From Oscillospiraceae bacterium (lineage in GTDB: Bacteria > Bacillota > Clostridia > Oscillospirales > Acutalibacteraceae), in the NCBI GenBank assembly GCA_029013165.1, contig JAQXMV010000059.1, forward strand, positions 1-46,335: DNA of 46,335 nucleotides, given 5' to 3'. Positions 34,109 to 41,243 of this stretch are shown piece by piece. Position 1 is the stretch's first letter. Every line of letters starts with the position of its first letter. The notes under the pieces are model-generated. The model had not been told where the DNA came from, made no database searches, and worked only from the letters and a program-made list of their open reading frames with translations. The position numbers were made by a program, and so were the translations under genes.

Positions 34109-34973
34109 AAAAACCAAGAGGGGAGAAAAATGGCGTCACGGTGTGCAGACACTTTGGGCAGTGCTGACCAATAGCTTTTTGATCGGTTTCATCAAAGGCA
34201 AGATTTACACCGGTCCGCTGAAAAATCTCTGTGTGCCGGGCTTGAACTGCTATTCCTGCCCCGGCGCGCTGGGATCCTGTCCCATCGGCGCTCTGCAGTC
34301 GGTTATCGGCTCGAAGAATTATAAAGTCTCCTTTTATGTGGTTGGCTTTCTGATTTTTGTCGGCGCCCTGTGCGGCCGCTTTGTCTGCGGCTGGCTGTGT
34401 CCGTTCGGTTTCATTCAGGATCTGCTTCATAAGATCCCTTTCCCGAAAAAGCTCAGAACCTTTCGGGGAGACAGGCTCCTGAGAAAACTGAAATATGTGG
34501 TTTTGGTTCTCTTTGTCATTCTTCTGCCGATGTTTGCCGTGGATCAGTTCGGGATCAGTGATCCGTGGTTCTGCAAGTATATTTGTCCGGCCGGCACTCT
34601 GGAGGGCGGTTTGCCGCTGGTGCTGCTGAATCAAGCCCTGCGAAGCACGGTGGGTTGGCTGTATGCCTGGAAAAATGTTCTTCTGCTTCTGACCGTTCTG
34701 TTGTCGGTGATCATTTATCGACCCTTTTGCAAGTACCTTTGTCCCCTCGGCGGCATCTATGCGCTCTTTAACAAGGTGTCGGTTTTTTCTCTGCGATTTC
34801 AGGAGGAAAAATGCGTCCACTGCGGAAAATGTGCGGATATCTGCAAAATGAATGTAGATCCTGCCGTCAATCCCTGTGACAGTGAATGTATCCGATGCGG
34901 ACTGTGTGTAGGAGCGTGTCCCGTCAGTGCCCTGGAGCTGGCAAAGAATCTAAAAAAGAAAGAGAAAGACTGA
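34101..34973 (+). CDS. NapH-like membrane 4Fe-4S polyferredoxin
   Basis: 290 residues; the TTG start at 34101 overlaps the CXXC peptide gene. It has several TM segments, two CxxxCP-type motifs in the NapH/RnfB-like membrane part (CGWLCPFGFIQDLLHKIP and CKYLCPLGG, with CKYICPAGT between), and two C-terminal 4Fe-4S ferredoxin motifs (CVHCGKCADICKM and CIRCGLCVGACPV). An N-terminal CPGALGSCPIGAL adds further cysteines. It probably moves electrons across or along the membrane. No nitrate, nitrous oxide or flavin-transferase gene is adjacent, so the partner is unknown; the two flavoproteins just upstream may be linked by transcription only. Confidence 0.9.
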   Translation: MDKKTKRGEKWRHGVQTLWAVLTNSFLIGFIKGKIYTGPLKNLCVPGLNCYSCPGALGSCPIGALQSVIGSKNYKVSFYVVGFLIFVGALCGRFVCGWLCPFGFIQDLLHKIPFPKKLRTFRGDRLLRKLKYVVLVLFVILLPMFAVDQFGISDPWFCKYICPAGTLEGGLPLVLLNQALRSTVGWLYAWKNVLLLLTVLLSVIIYRPFCKYLCPLGGIYALFNKVSVFSLRFQEEKCVHCGKCADICKMNVDPAVNPCDSECIRCGLCVGACPVSALELAKNLKKKEKD

Positions 34974-35008
34974 AAAGGGTTAAAATTGAAAAAGTTTGTA
35001 AAAAAGCC

Positions 35009-35037
35009 TTGACATTCGCCTTGGTTGTGGGTATAAT
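35009..35037 (+). promoter_or_regulatory. Promoter of tRNA-Gln
   Basis: TTGACA (35009-35014), 17-base spacer, TATAAT (35032-35037): perfect consensus, as expected for a stable RNA gene. The mature tRNA begins 13 bases later. Confidence 0.88.
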
Positions 35038-35050
35038 ACCTAATGTTCGT

Positions 35051-35124
35051 TGCGGAATTGTGTAAGGGTAGCACAGCAGACTCTGACTCTGTTTGTCTGG
35101 GTTCGAATCCTAGTTCCGCAGCCA
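35051..35124 (+). tRNA. tRNA-Gln (anticodon CTG)
   Basis: 74 bases with encoded CCA. The acceptor stem is TGCGGAA/TTCCGCA with discriminator G. D arm GTG/CAC, anticodon stem GCAGA/TCTGT around loop CTCTGAC (anticodon CTG), and T arm CTGGG-TTCGAAT-CCTAG all fold. The T1 start with a weak first pair is usual for tRNA-Gln. Confidence 0.95.
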
Positions 35125-35130
35125 AATACA

Positions 35131-35160
35131 GAGCACTTCTTCGGAAGTGCTCTTTTACTT
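35131..35160 (+). terminator. Terminator of tRNA-Gln
   Basis: GAGCACTTC (35131-35139), TTCG tetraloop, GAAGTGCTC (35144-35152), then TTTTACTTT. Confidence 0.88.
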
Positions 35161-35162
35161 TA

Positions 35163-35204
35163 CCTGAACCGATGATCGTCGATCCCGGCTCAGGCTTATT
35201 TTTT
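35163..35204 (+). terminator. Second, backup terminator after tRNA-Gln
   Basis: CCTGAACCG (35163-35171) pairs at 8 of 9 positions with CGGCTCAGG (35186-35194); CTTATTTTTT follows. It forms a tandem with the first terminator. Confidence 0.6.
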
Positions 35205-35303
35205 CTGCAGTGTCGGTATAAGCGTAAAACGATTTTTACATGAATTGAAAACAGAGAGATTATAATGAGAACGAAGACAAAGCTTATTTGTGAGGGTGGT
35301 ATT

Positions 35304-36554
35304 ATGAATCTCTTCAAACATCTCAAAGTCATCATTCTTTTTACAGTTGTTGCGGCTTCTCTGATCATGGCCCTTTGGCTCTGCGTGAACCATTTGGGAG
35401 AAGCAGAGATAGACACGGCGCCGTCGGTCGAAGTGACTGAGGTGGTCAAGGAAGAACCCTCGGACTATGAGACGCTGCTGGCTGAACTGAATGCGGCACT
35501 GAATGAAAAAAACTTTTCCGATGAGGTGAGGCAGCTCTTTGTTACCGTTCTGGATCTTCTTTATCAAAACTATCCGAGCTGGCAAAAGGCATACCGTGAT
35601 CTGCCCGCAGTCGAAGACTATATCCGAAGTCATCTGATTGATACGGTGAAGCTGGTGGAGTTTGTCGATTTCATTGATGAGGATTCGGAGGAAGCGCAAA
35701 AGCTCTATGATGAGGGAGAGCCGTCAGGCTGGACGGAAATAGATTTTGACGATCGGCTGAAGATCGTGATTATCGGCCATGTATTTGAAGACAGTGACAA
35801 CGAATATCAGATTATTACGACTGCTGAAATGTTTTTCCACGAATTGACTCATTGCAGAGAAAAGAGATTGGTATTTAACAGTGATGCTTTCTGTGAGGAG
35901 TGTTTCGCTATCAGTGATATTGTTATCGAGGGCGGTGCAACCTTTCATGAGAAGTTTGTTTTCGACATTTCCGAGGAGAGCCACGGCTCATGGTCGGTAG
36001 AAAACAGCGGCGGCACACAGGAGATAGATTATGAAAAAAATAACTGCATCGGCTATCTGTTCCAGATGAATGCCTATGAAAAGCTGGTATATTTGGCGGG
36101 GTTTGAGGCGATTGATCAGCTGGAAAGAAATGAGATATCTTTCGATGAGTTTAAAGGAATCATCGCTTCAAAATATGGCAAAGCACAGACAGAGGCATTT
36201 TTTGAAAAGATGGTGGATTGGTACGATGAGTATGATGTCAGCTATCAATCGGATGCGGTCTTCCGGCTTTCCGTGGAGCTGGAAAATATGTTCCTGGCTT
36301 TCATGAAAAAAGATATCATGAAGATGAGCTATAAAGAGGCGGAGGAATTCCGGGAAACCTATCACATCTATCGTACCAAAATCATGCCGAGAGCCAGAAT
36401 TCCGGAAACCTATGAGGATATTACAGACAGTGTTTTCAATGTGGCCGAGACCGACAGAGCACTGGAAGAAAAGCTGACTGTGCAAAACAATATAGGTGAA
36501 AATCACCAAAAACTCGCTTCACACAATATGGAATATGACGGAAAACCTTTCTGA
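35304..36554 (+). CDS. Membrane-anchored zinc metallopeptidase-like protein (HExxH), family not recognised
   Basis: 416 residues from MNLFKHLKVIIL at 35304, which has GAGGGTGG 6 bases upstream; an in-frame ATG at 35265 overlaps a TATAAT and is less likely. One TM anchor (about 6-27) places the rest outside the cell. The motif FFHELTHC (His179, Glu180, His183) is HExxH, and Glu209 in VIEGGATFHEKF, 26 residues further, fits a gluzincin third ligand. The remainder is acidic and helical. No signal for cell-wall attachment is seen. It may cleave surface or extracellular proteins; the substrate is unknown, and it stands alone. Confidence 0.75.
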   Translation: MNLFKHLKVIILFTVVAASLIMALWLCVNHLGEAEIDTAPSVEVTEVVKEEPSDYETLLAELNAALNEKNFSDEVRQLFVTVLDLLYQNYPSWQKAYRDLPAVEDYIRSHLIDTVKLVEFVDFIDEDSEEAQKLYDEGEPSGWTEIDFDDRLKIVIIGHVFEDSDNEYQIITTAEMFFHELTHCREKRLVFNSDAFCEECFAISDIVIEGGATFHEKFVFDISEESHGSWSVENSGGTQEIDYEKNNCIGYLFQMNAYEKLVYLAGFEAIDQLERNEISFDEFKGIIASKYGKAQTEAFFEKMVDWYDEYDVSYQSDAVFRLSVELENMFLAFMKKDIMKMSYKEAEEFRETYHIYRTKIMPRARIPETYEDITDSVFNVAETDRALEEKLTVQNNIGENHQKLASHNMEYDGKPF

Positions 36555-36635
36555 ACAGGAATAAAATACCGGTTTTATGACCATTTTACACAATTCATTC
36601 ACCGAAATGTCCGTTATTATTTGGCATAAAGCACC

Positions 36636-36664
36636 TTGAATTTCCCAATGAAATATCGTATAAT
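36636..36664 (+). promoter_or_regulatory. Promoter of the 77-residue protein gene
   Basis: TTGAAT (36636-36641), 17-base spacer, TATAAT (36659-36664). Confidence 0.75.
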
Positions 36665-36707
36665 AAGACATGCTCAAAAAGCAAATATATTCAATGGAGT
36701 TTTTTCT

Positions 36708-36941
36708 ATGAAAAAAGTAGTTTGCAAGGTAGAATACGATACCGAAAAGTCAGAACTGATCGGTAAGCGCGTAAGCGGCGAATTCGGTGACCCTGCCGGT
36801 TATGAGGAAAGCCTCTATAAGACGGCTGACGGAAAGTACTTCCTTTATGTAAACGGCGGAGCAGAGTCCATTTATCCCGAGGAAAATATCAAGAGACTCT
36901 CCGTTGCCAAGGCTGAAGAATTTATCAAGGCCAACCTGTAA
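36708..36941 (+). CDS. Small conserved-looking protein of unknown function
   Basis: 77 residues from MKKVVCKVEYDTEKSELI; the ATG at 36708 lies behind TGGAG and downstream of a good promoter, so upstream in-frame starts inside the promoter are rejected. The sequence predicts beta strands (KVVCKVEYD, KYFLYVNGG) and a C-terminal helix (SVAKAEEFIKANL), with no TM segment or signal peptide, so it is probably cytoplasmic. It has its own promoter and a strong terminator. I recognise no family with certainty; proteins of this size and pattern are common hypotheticals in Clostridia. Confidence 0.7.
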   Translation: MKKVVCKVEYDTEKSELIGKRVSGEFGDPAGYEESLYKTADGKYFLYVNGGAESIYPEENIKRLSVAKAEEFIKANL

Positions 36942-36964
36942 TTTCGTGTATTTATCTTACGATT

Positions 36965-37005
36965 GAGACCGTCCGCAATCAAGCGGACGGTCTCATACTT
37001 TTTAT
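36965..37005 (+). terminator. Terminator of the 77-residue protein gene
   Basis: GAGACCGTCCGC (36965-36976) pairs perfectly over 12 bp with GCGGACGGTCTC (36983-36994), followed by ATACTTTTTAT. The ending matches that of the terminator at 5564. Confidence 0.88.
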
Positions 37006-37029
37006 CATTCATTCTCTGTTCCGGTGAAG

Positions 37030-37077
37030 AGAAAACCCTTTTTCTCAATTGACTAATTATATCAGGAATGGTATAAT
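37030..37077 (+). promoter_or_regulatory. GH29 fucosidase promoter with candidate fucose operator
   Basis: TTGACT (37049-37054), 17-base spacer, TATAAT (37072-37077). Just upstream lies AGAAAA-CCCT-TTTTCT (37030-37045). The same AGAAAA-N4-TTTTCT pattern occurs in front of fucA at 38523-38538, suggesting a shared regulator. Confidence 0.65.
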
Positions 37078-37120
37078 TCAACTGAATATAACTGCATTTT
37101 TTGGAAAAAGAGGTGTTACG

Positions 37121-38494
37121 GTGAAAAGAATCGGCACGAAGGATCTTTCTGACCGGAAAAACGATATCTCCCTGAGCACAGAGGAGACAGAGCGACTGCT
37201 CTCAGTCAGACCCAATGACAATCAGATCAGACTGGCCGAAAAGCCCTTTTATGTCTTTATCCATTTCGGAATGAACACGGCAACGGGCCGGGAATGGGGC
37301 AGCGGCAAAGAGACGGTTCAGGATTTTGATATCCGACACATTGATGTGGCGCAGTGGGTCGACAGCATTGTCCAAAGCGGTGCTACGGGAATTATCCTGA
37401 CCTGCAAGCATCATGACGGATTTTGCCTGTGGAATACGGCCTATACCGATTTCAATATTATGAATACGCTTTACGGTAAAGATCTCACGGCGGAGCTTTC
37501 CGCCGCGTGTCAAAAGGCGGGTCTTGATTTTGGCGTCTATCTTTCTCCCTGGGATATGCACGAAAAAAGCTACGGCAGTGCAGAATATAACGACTATTTT
37601 GCCGGACAGCTCACGGAACTGCTCACGAACTACGGCGAGATCTTCGAGGTTTGGTTTGATGGTGCCAAGGGCAGTAATGCCAAGGACTTCACCTACGACT
37701 GGGAACGGTATTATGGCATTATCCGTTCTCTTCAGCCCGGGGCGAATATTGCTGTCTGCGGCCCGGATATCCGCTGGGTGGGCAATGAGGCCGGTAAGGC
37801 GCGGAAAAACGAATACTGCGTGGTGCCGGACTATCTGAGAAAAACGGAAACCATTGCGAAAAACTCTCAGCATGAAGAAGGGGCCGCCGCGGATCTCAAG
37901 CGAGTGGGAACCATGGACGAGGATCTCGGCTCCCGTGAGCTTTTGTCCCGGACGCAGAAGCTCTGCTGGTATCCGGCAGAGGTTGATGTGTCTATACGCA
38001 AGGGCTGGTTCCACCGCAGGGCTGAGAATCTGACGGTGAAAAGCGCCGGCAGACTTTTCGGGATTTATCTGACCTCTGTGGGAAACAACTGTACGCTGCT
38101 GCTGAATGTTCCGCCCAGCCGGGACGGCGTCATTGACAGTCGTGACAGAAAATCCCTGCAAAAGCTCGGCAAAAAGCTCCGTTCCATGACGGCAAAGCCG
38201 ATCTTGACGAGAGAGGCGGTGACGCCTGAAGATAACAGGATTCTCTTCGATTTCGGCGGAAAAAAGACCGTGCGATACTGCATTTTGCAGGAGGATATCG
38301 CCTTCGGTCAGCGAATCGAAGCCTTTGCCCTTTATCTGAAAAAGCCCGGCGGAAAAAAAGAGTTAGTTTACCGCGGCGGCGTAATCGGCATGAGAAAGAT
38401 CATACCTTTGACCGGCAGAGCTGTAGGTGCCCAACTGGAGATCCTCGGCAGCAGGGGAGAACCACACATCAAATTTGTTGGTTTTTATGAATGA
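37121..38494 (+). CDS. Alpha-L-fucosidase, GH29, cytoplasmic
   Basis: 457 residues from a GTG at 37121 behind GAGGTG; a TTG at 37049 coincides with the -35 box and cannot be the start. The GH29 catalytic barrel fills residues ~30-330: FYVFIHFGMNTATGREWG, LTCKHHDGFCLW, FGVYLSPWDMH, and EVWFDGAKG, whose aspartate is the usual nucleophile. NNCTLLLNVPPSRDG closes the barrel, followed by a ~100-residue beta-rich domain. No signal peptide is present, so it should act on imported fucosylated saccharides. It precedes fucA-fucU-fucK-fucI by about 110 bases and shares a putative operator with it. Confidence 0.92.
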   Translation: MKRIGTKDLSDRKNDISLSTEETERLLSVRPNDNQIRLAEKPFYVFIHFGMNTATGREWGSGKETVQDFDIRHIDVAQWVDSIVQSGATGIILTCKHHDGFCLWNTAYTDFNIMNTLYGKDLTAELSAACQKAGLDFGVYLSPWDMHEKSYGSAEYNDYFAGQLTELLTNYGEIFEVWFDGAKGSNAKDFTYDWERYYGIIRSLQPGANIAVCGPDIRWVGNEAGKARKNEYCVVPDYLRKTETIAKNSQHEEGAAADLKRVGTMDEDLGSRELLSRTQKLCWYPAEVDVSIRKGWFHRRAENLTVKSAGRLFGIYLTSVGNNCTLLLNVPPSRDGVIDSRDRKSLQKLGKKLRSMTAKPILTREAVTPEDNRILFDFGGKKTVRYCILQEDIAFGQRIEAFALYLKKPGGKKELVYRGGVIGMRKIIPLTGRAVGAQLEILGSRGEPHIKFVGFYE

Positions 38495-38522
38495 ACGGCC
38501 CTTTGCCCGACTGCGTTTTTTT

Positions 38523-38560
38523 AGAAAAGGTCTTTTCTTTTGACCGAGTTATGATATAAT
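38523..38560 (+). promoter_or_regulatory. fucA-fucU-fucK-fucI promoter with candidate operator
   Basis: TATAAT (38555-38560) is perfect but the expected -35 position (about 38532-38537, CTTTTC) is poor and lies inside the palindrome AGAAAA-GGTC-TTTTCT (38523-38538). A regulator bound here could block or assist RNA polymerase. Confidence 0.55.
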
Positions 38561-38603
38561 AAAAGCAACTGTAAAGATATGGAATGTTAAAGGAGACGAA
38601 AAA

Positions 38604-39329
38604 ATGGAAATGAAAGCTTCACAGCAGGAAATTGAACTGATCAAATCACAAATCTGCGATGTCTGCCATAAGATGTGGCAGTTGGGTTGGGTGGCGGCCA
38701 ATGACGGCAATGTCAGCGCCTTGCTCTCCGACGGCACGGTTCTTGCCACGCCCACGGGTATGAGCAAGTCCTTTATCACACCGGAAAAGCTCGTTCGCCT
38801 CGACCGTCAGGGAAATGTTCTTGAAGCCGCCGAGGGACTGCGCCCCTCCAGCGAGATCAAGATGCACCTGCGCTGTTATGATAAGCGAGAGGATGTTTTC
38901 AGCGTCATTCACGCCCATCCGCCGGGAGCCACGGGCTTTGCCGTCGCTCACCGTTCCATGGATATGTATAATATGATCGAAGATGTGGCGGCCATCGGTT
39001 CGGTACCTCTCACACCCTACGGCACACCTTCCACGGCAGAGGTTCCCGACGCCATTGAGCCCTATCTGGAGGAGCACGATGTCATGCTGCTGGAGAATCA
39101 CGGCGCTCTGGCCGTGGGAAGCGATGTGATCACGGCTTTTTACAGAATGGAGAGCCTGGAGCTCTGGGCCAAAATCACCATAAACGCCATCATTCTCGGC
39201 GGCAGCCATGACATCAGCCGTGAAAATATTGACAAGCTTATTAACCTGAGAAAATACTATCAGATCACGGGTCGCCATCCCGGATATAAGAAATATCCAA
39301 AAGATGAGAGCGAACCCACCGATCGCTGA
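38604..39329 (+). CDS. fucA: L-fuculose-1-phosphate aldolase (class II aldolase family)
   Basis: 241 residues. It splits L-fuculose 1-phosphate into DHAP and L-lactaldehyde using zinc. Class II aldolase features are present: NDGNVSALLSDG and the TPTGMSKSF loop, the catalytic glutamate in LRPSSEIKMHLRCY, zinc histidines in IHAHPPGATG, and a third in LLENHGALAVG. Strong AAAGGAGA site before the ATG. It is the first gene of the compact fuc operon. The related rhamnulose and methylthioribulose aldolases are possible by family, but fucI and fucU next to it favour fuculose. Confidence 0.92.
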   Translation: MEMKASQQEIELIKSQICDVCHKMWQLGWVAANDGNVSALLSDGTVLATPTGMSKSFITPEKLVRLDRQGNVLEAAEGLRPSSEIKMHLRCYDKREDVFSVIHAHPPGATGFAVAHRSMDMYNMIEDVAAIGSVPLTPYGTPSTAEVPDAIEPYLEEHDVMLLENHGALAVGSDVITAFYRMESLELWAKITINAIILGGSHDISRENIDKLINLRKYYQITGRHPGYKKYPKDESEPTDR

Positions 39330-39344
39330 GAAAGGAGCAAAGCT

Positions 39345-39776
39345 ATGCTGAAAAATATTCCGTCCGTTCTGTCTCCGGAACTGCTGAAAGTCCTCATGGA
39401 AATGGGACACAGCGACGAGATCGTCCTCGGTGACGGCAACTTCCCTGCCTGCACCATGGGAAAAGACAGTCAGGTGATCCGCGCAGACGGTCTGGGCGTA
39501 ACGGAACTGCTTGACGCGATTCTGACGCTGATGCCCCTTGATACCTATGTGGAGTGTCCCGTGGCACTCATGCAGACAGTCCCGGGTGACCCCACGCCGA
39601 CTATCTGGCAGGATTATAAAAATGTCATCGCCAAGCACGGTGAGGATCCTGAGAGGATTGAAATGGTGGAGCGCTTCGCTTTCTATGAAAGAGCGAAGAA
39701 AGCCTGCGCCATCGTTGCCACAGGAGAAACGGCCGTCTATGCCAATATTATCCTGAAAAAAGGAGTTGTCAAATGA
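39345..39776 (+). CDS. fucU: L-fucose mutarotase (RbsD/FucU family)
   Basis: 143 residues, the usual FucU length. It interconverts the alpha and beta anomers of L-fucose to feed the isomerase. The catalytic histidine lies in MGHSDEIVLGDGNFP (about residue 21), and the C-terminal ATGETAVYANIILKKG is the family's subunit-interface and active-site strand. Ribosome binding site GAAAGGAG. It follows fucA by 15 bases and overlaps the fucK start by 4 bases (ATGA), so the three are translated together. Confidence 0.93.
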   Translation: MLKNIPSVLSPELLKVLMEMGHSDEIVLGDGNFPACTMGKDSQVIRADGLGVTELLDAILTLMPLDTYVECPVALMQTVPGDPTPTIWQDYKNVIAKHGEDPERIEMVERFAFYERAKKACAIVATGETAVYANIILKKGVVK

Positions 39777-41227
39777 AAGACGCAAAAAAGGACTGTAAGG
39801 TTTTAGCCTTTGACTTCGGCGCCTCCAGCGGACGGGGCATTTTAGGACGGTTCTGCGGCGGTGAACTGACGTTGGAGGAGATTCACCGCTTTGATAATGT
39901 CCCCGTGGAGGCCGACGGTGCTCTGCGCTGGAACTTTGACGAGCTGATGCGGCAGGTTCATGTGGCGCTGGATAAGGCAGGACCGGTGGACGCCATAGGC
40001 TTTGACACCTGGGGCGTGGATTTCGGTCTGATCGGCTGTGACGGCAAGCTCCTCGAGTTGCCGGTGCATTACCGCGACGGCAGAACGGAGGGTATGCCCG
40101 ATGAGGCCTTTGCCCGGATGAGTCCCGATGAACTCTATGGCGAAACCGGCAATCAGATCATGGCGATCAATACCCTTTTTCAGCTTCTTTCCCTGAAAAA
40201 GAACAAGCCGGCGTTGCTGGAAAAAACGAAGCAGATCCTGATGATGCCGGATCTTTTTGCTTATTCTCTCTGCGGCAGAGGTGTGTGTGAAAAAACCATC
40301 GCCTCCACCACACAGATGCTCAGTCCCCTCAGCGGAAAATGGAGCGACAGAGTCCTCGGCTGTTTCGGGATTGACAAGGACAAGTTTGCGCAGTCTGTCG
40401 ACAGCGGAAGCATCATCGGTACATACAAAGGCGCCGCCGTCATTTCGGTGGCGGGGCACGACACCCAGTGCGCAGTGGCGGCCATGCCGGTCACCGGTGA
40501 GGAGAATGCTTTCCTTTCCTGCGGCACCTGGTCCCTTTTAGGCTGTGAGCTGACGGCTCCCGTTCTCAGCGGCGAGAGCCGCAGGGCGGAGCTTTCCAAT
40601 GAGCTGGGCGCCAACGGCAAGGTCAATTACCTCAAAAATATTATCGGCCTTTGGCTGATACAGGAGAGTCGCCGTCAATGGAAACGCGAGGGAAAGGACT
40701 ATTCCTACGCTGAGCTGGAGGCGCTAGCGCTGGAAAGCGAGGCTTTCCAATGCTTCATTGATCCCGACGATCCTCTTTTCACACCGCCGGGCGATCTCCC
40801 GGGAAGAATCAGGGATTATTGCCTCAAAACCGGACAGAAGGTGCCGGAGACGGTGGGCGAGGTTATGCGCTGTATCTATGAAAGCCTGGCGCTGAAATAC
40901 AGTGTCGCTGTTTCTCAGCTTCAGCAGCTGACGGGCAAGCACTTCACTTCTCTTAATATTCTCGGCGGCGGCACCAAAGACAGACTGCTGTGCAAAATGA
41001 CGGCTGACTGTACCGGCTTGTCCGTGACGGCCGGGCCCGTAGAAGCTACGGCTCTGGGCAATATCATCATTCAGCTCACGGCTCTCGGCGCCCTTGACAG
41101 CCTGGATGAGGGCAGAAAACTCATTGCTAAAACACAGCCGCTGAAACAATATCAGCCGGAGAACACCCCGGAATGGGAAAAAGCGAAAAAGAGATATGAC
41201 AGTCTCTTGCAATATACAAACAGATAA
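39773..41227 (+). CDS. fucK: FGGY kinase, RhaB-like, probable L-fuculokinase
   Basis: 484 residues. It should phosphorylate L-fuculose at C1 with ATP. The FGGY/actin fold is clear: an N-terminal phosphate loop VLAFDFGASSGRGILG, the sugar-site segment AIGFDTWGVDFGLI, ISVAGHDTQCAVAA, and the C-terminal LNILGGGTKDRLLCKMTADC. By sequence it looks closer to rhamnulokinase (RhaB) than to enterobacterial FucK; the fuculokinase role comes from its place between fucU and fucI. Overlaps fucU by 4 bases. Confidence 0.85.
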   Translation: MKDAKKDCKVLAFDFGASSGRGILGRFCGGELTLEEIHRFDNVPVEADGALRWNFDELMRQVHVALDKAGPVDAIGFDTWGVDFGLIGCDGKLLELPVHYRDGRTEGMPDEAFARMSPDELYGETGNQIMAINTLFQLLSLKKNKPALLEKTKQILMMPDLFAYSLCGRGVCEKTIASTTQMLSPLSGKWSDRVLGCFGIDKDKFAQSVDSGSIIGTYKGAAVISVAGHDTQCAVAAMPVTGEENAFLSCGTWSLLGCELTAPVLSGESRRAELSNELGANGKVNYLKNIIGLWLIQESRRQWKREGKDYSYAELEALALESEAFQCFIDPDDPLFTPPGDLPGRIRDYCLKTGQKVPETVGEVMRCIYESLALKYSVAVSQLQQLTGKHFTSLNILGGGTKDRLLCKMTADCTGLSVTAGPVEATALGNIIIQLTALGALDSLDEGRKLIAKTQPLKQYQPENTPEWEKAKKRYDSLLQYTNR

Positions 41228-41243
41228 AAGGAGATGCAAAAAT

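Noticed and set aside
33118..34820. Two long minus-strand frames opposite the COG2509 flavoprotein and NapH-like genes
   Set aside because: Antisense shadows; the plus-strand frames have FAD and 4Fe-4S motifs and good start sites.
37049..37120. Upstream extension of the GH29 gene to a TTG at 37049
   Set aside because: That TTG is part of the TTGACT -35 box, so it is upstream of the transcription start; the GTG at 37121 has a proper ribosome binding site.
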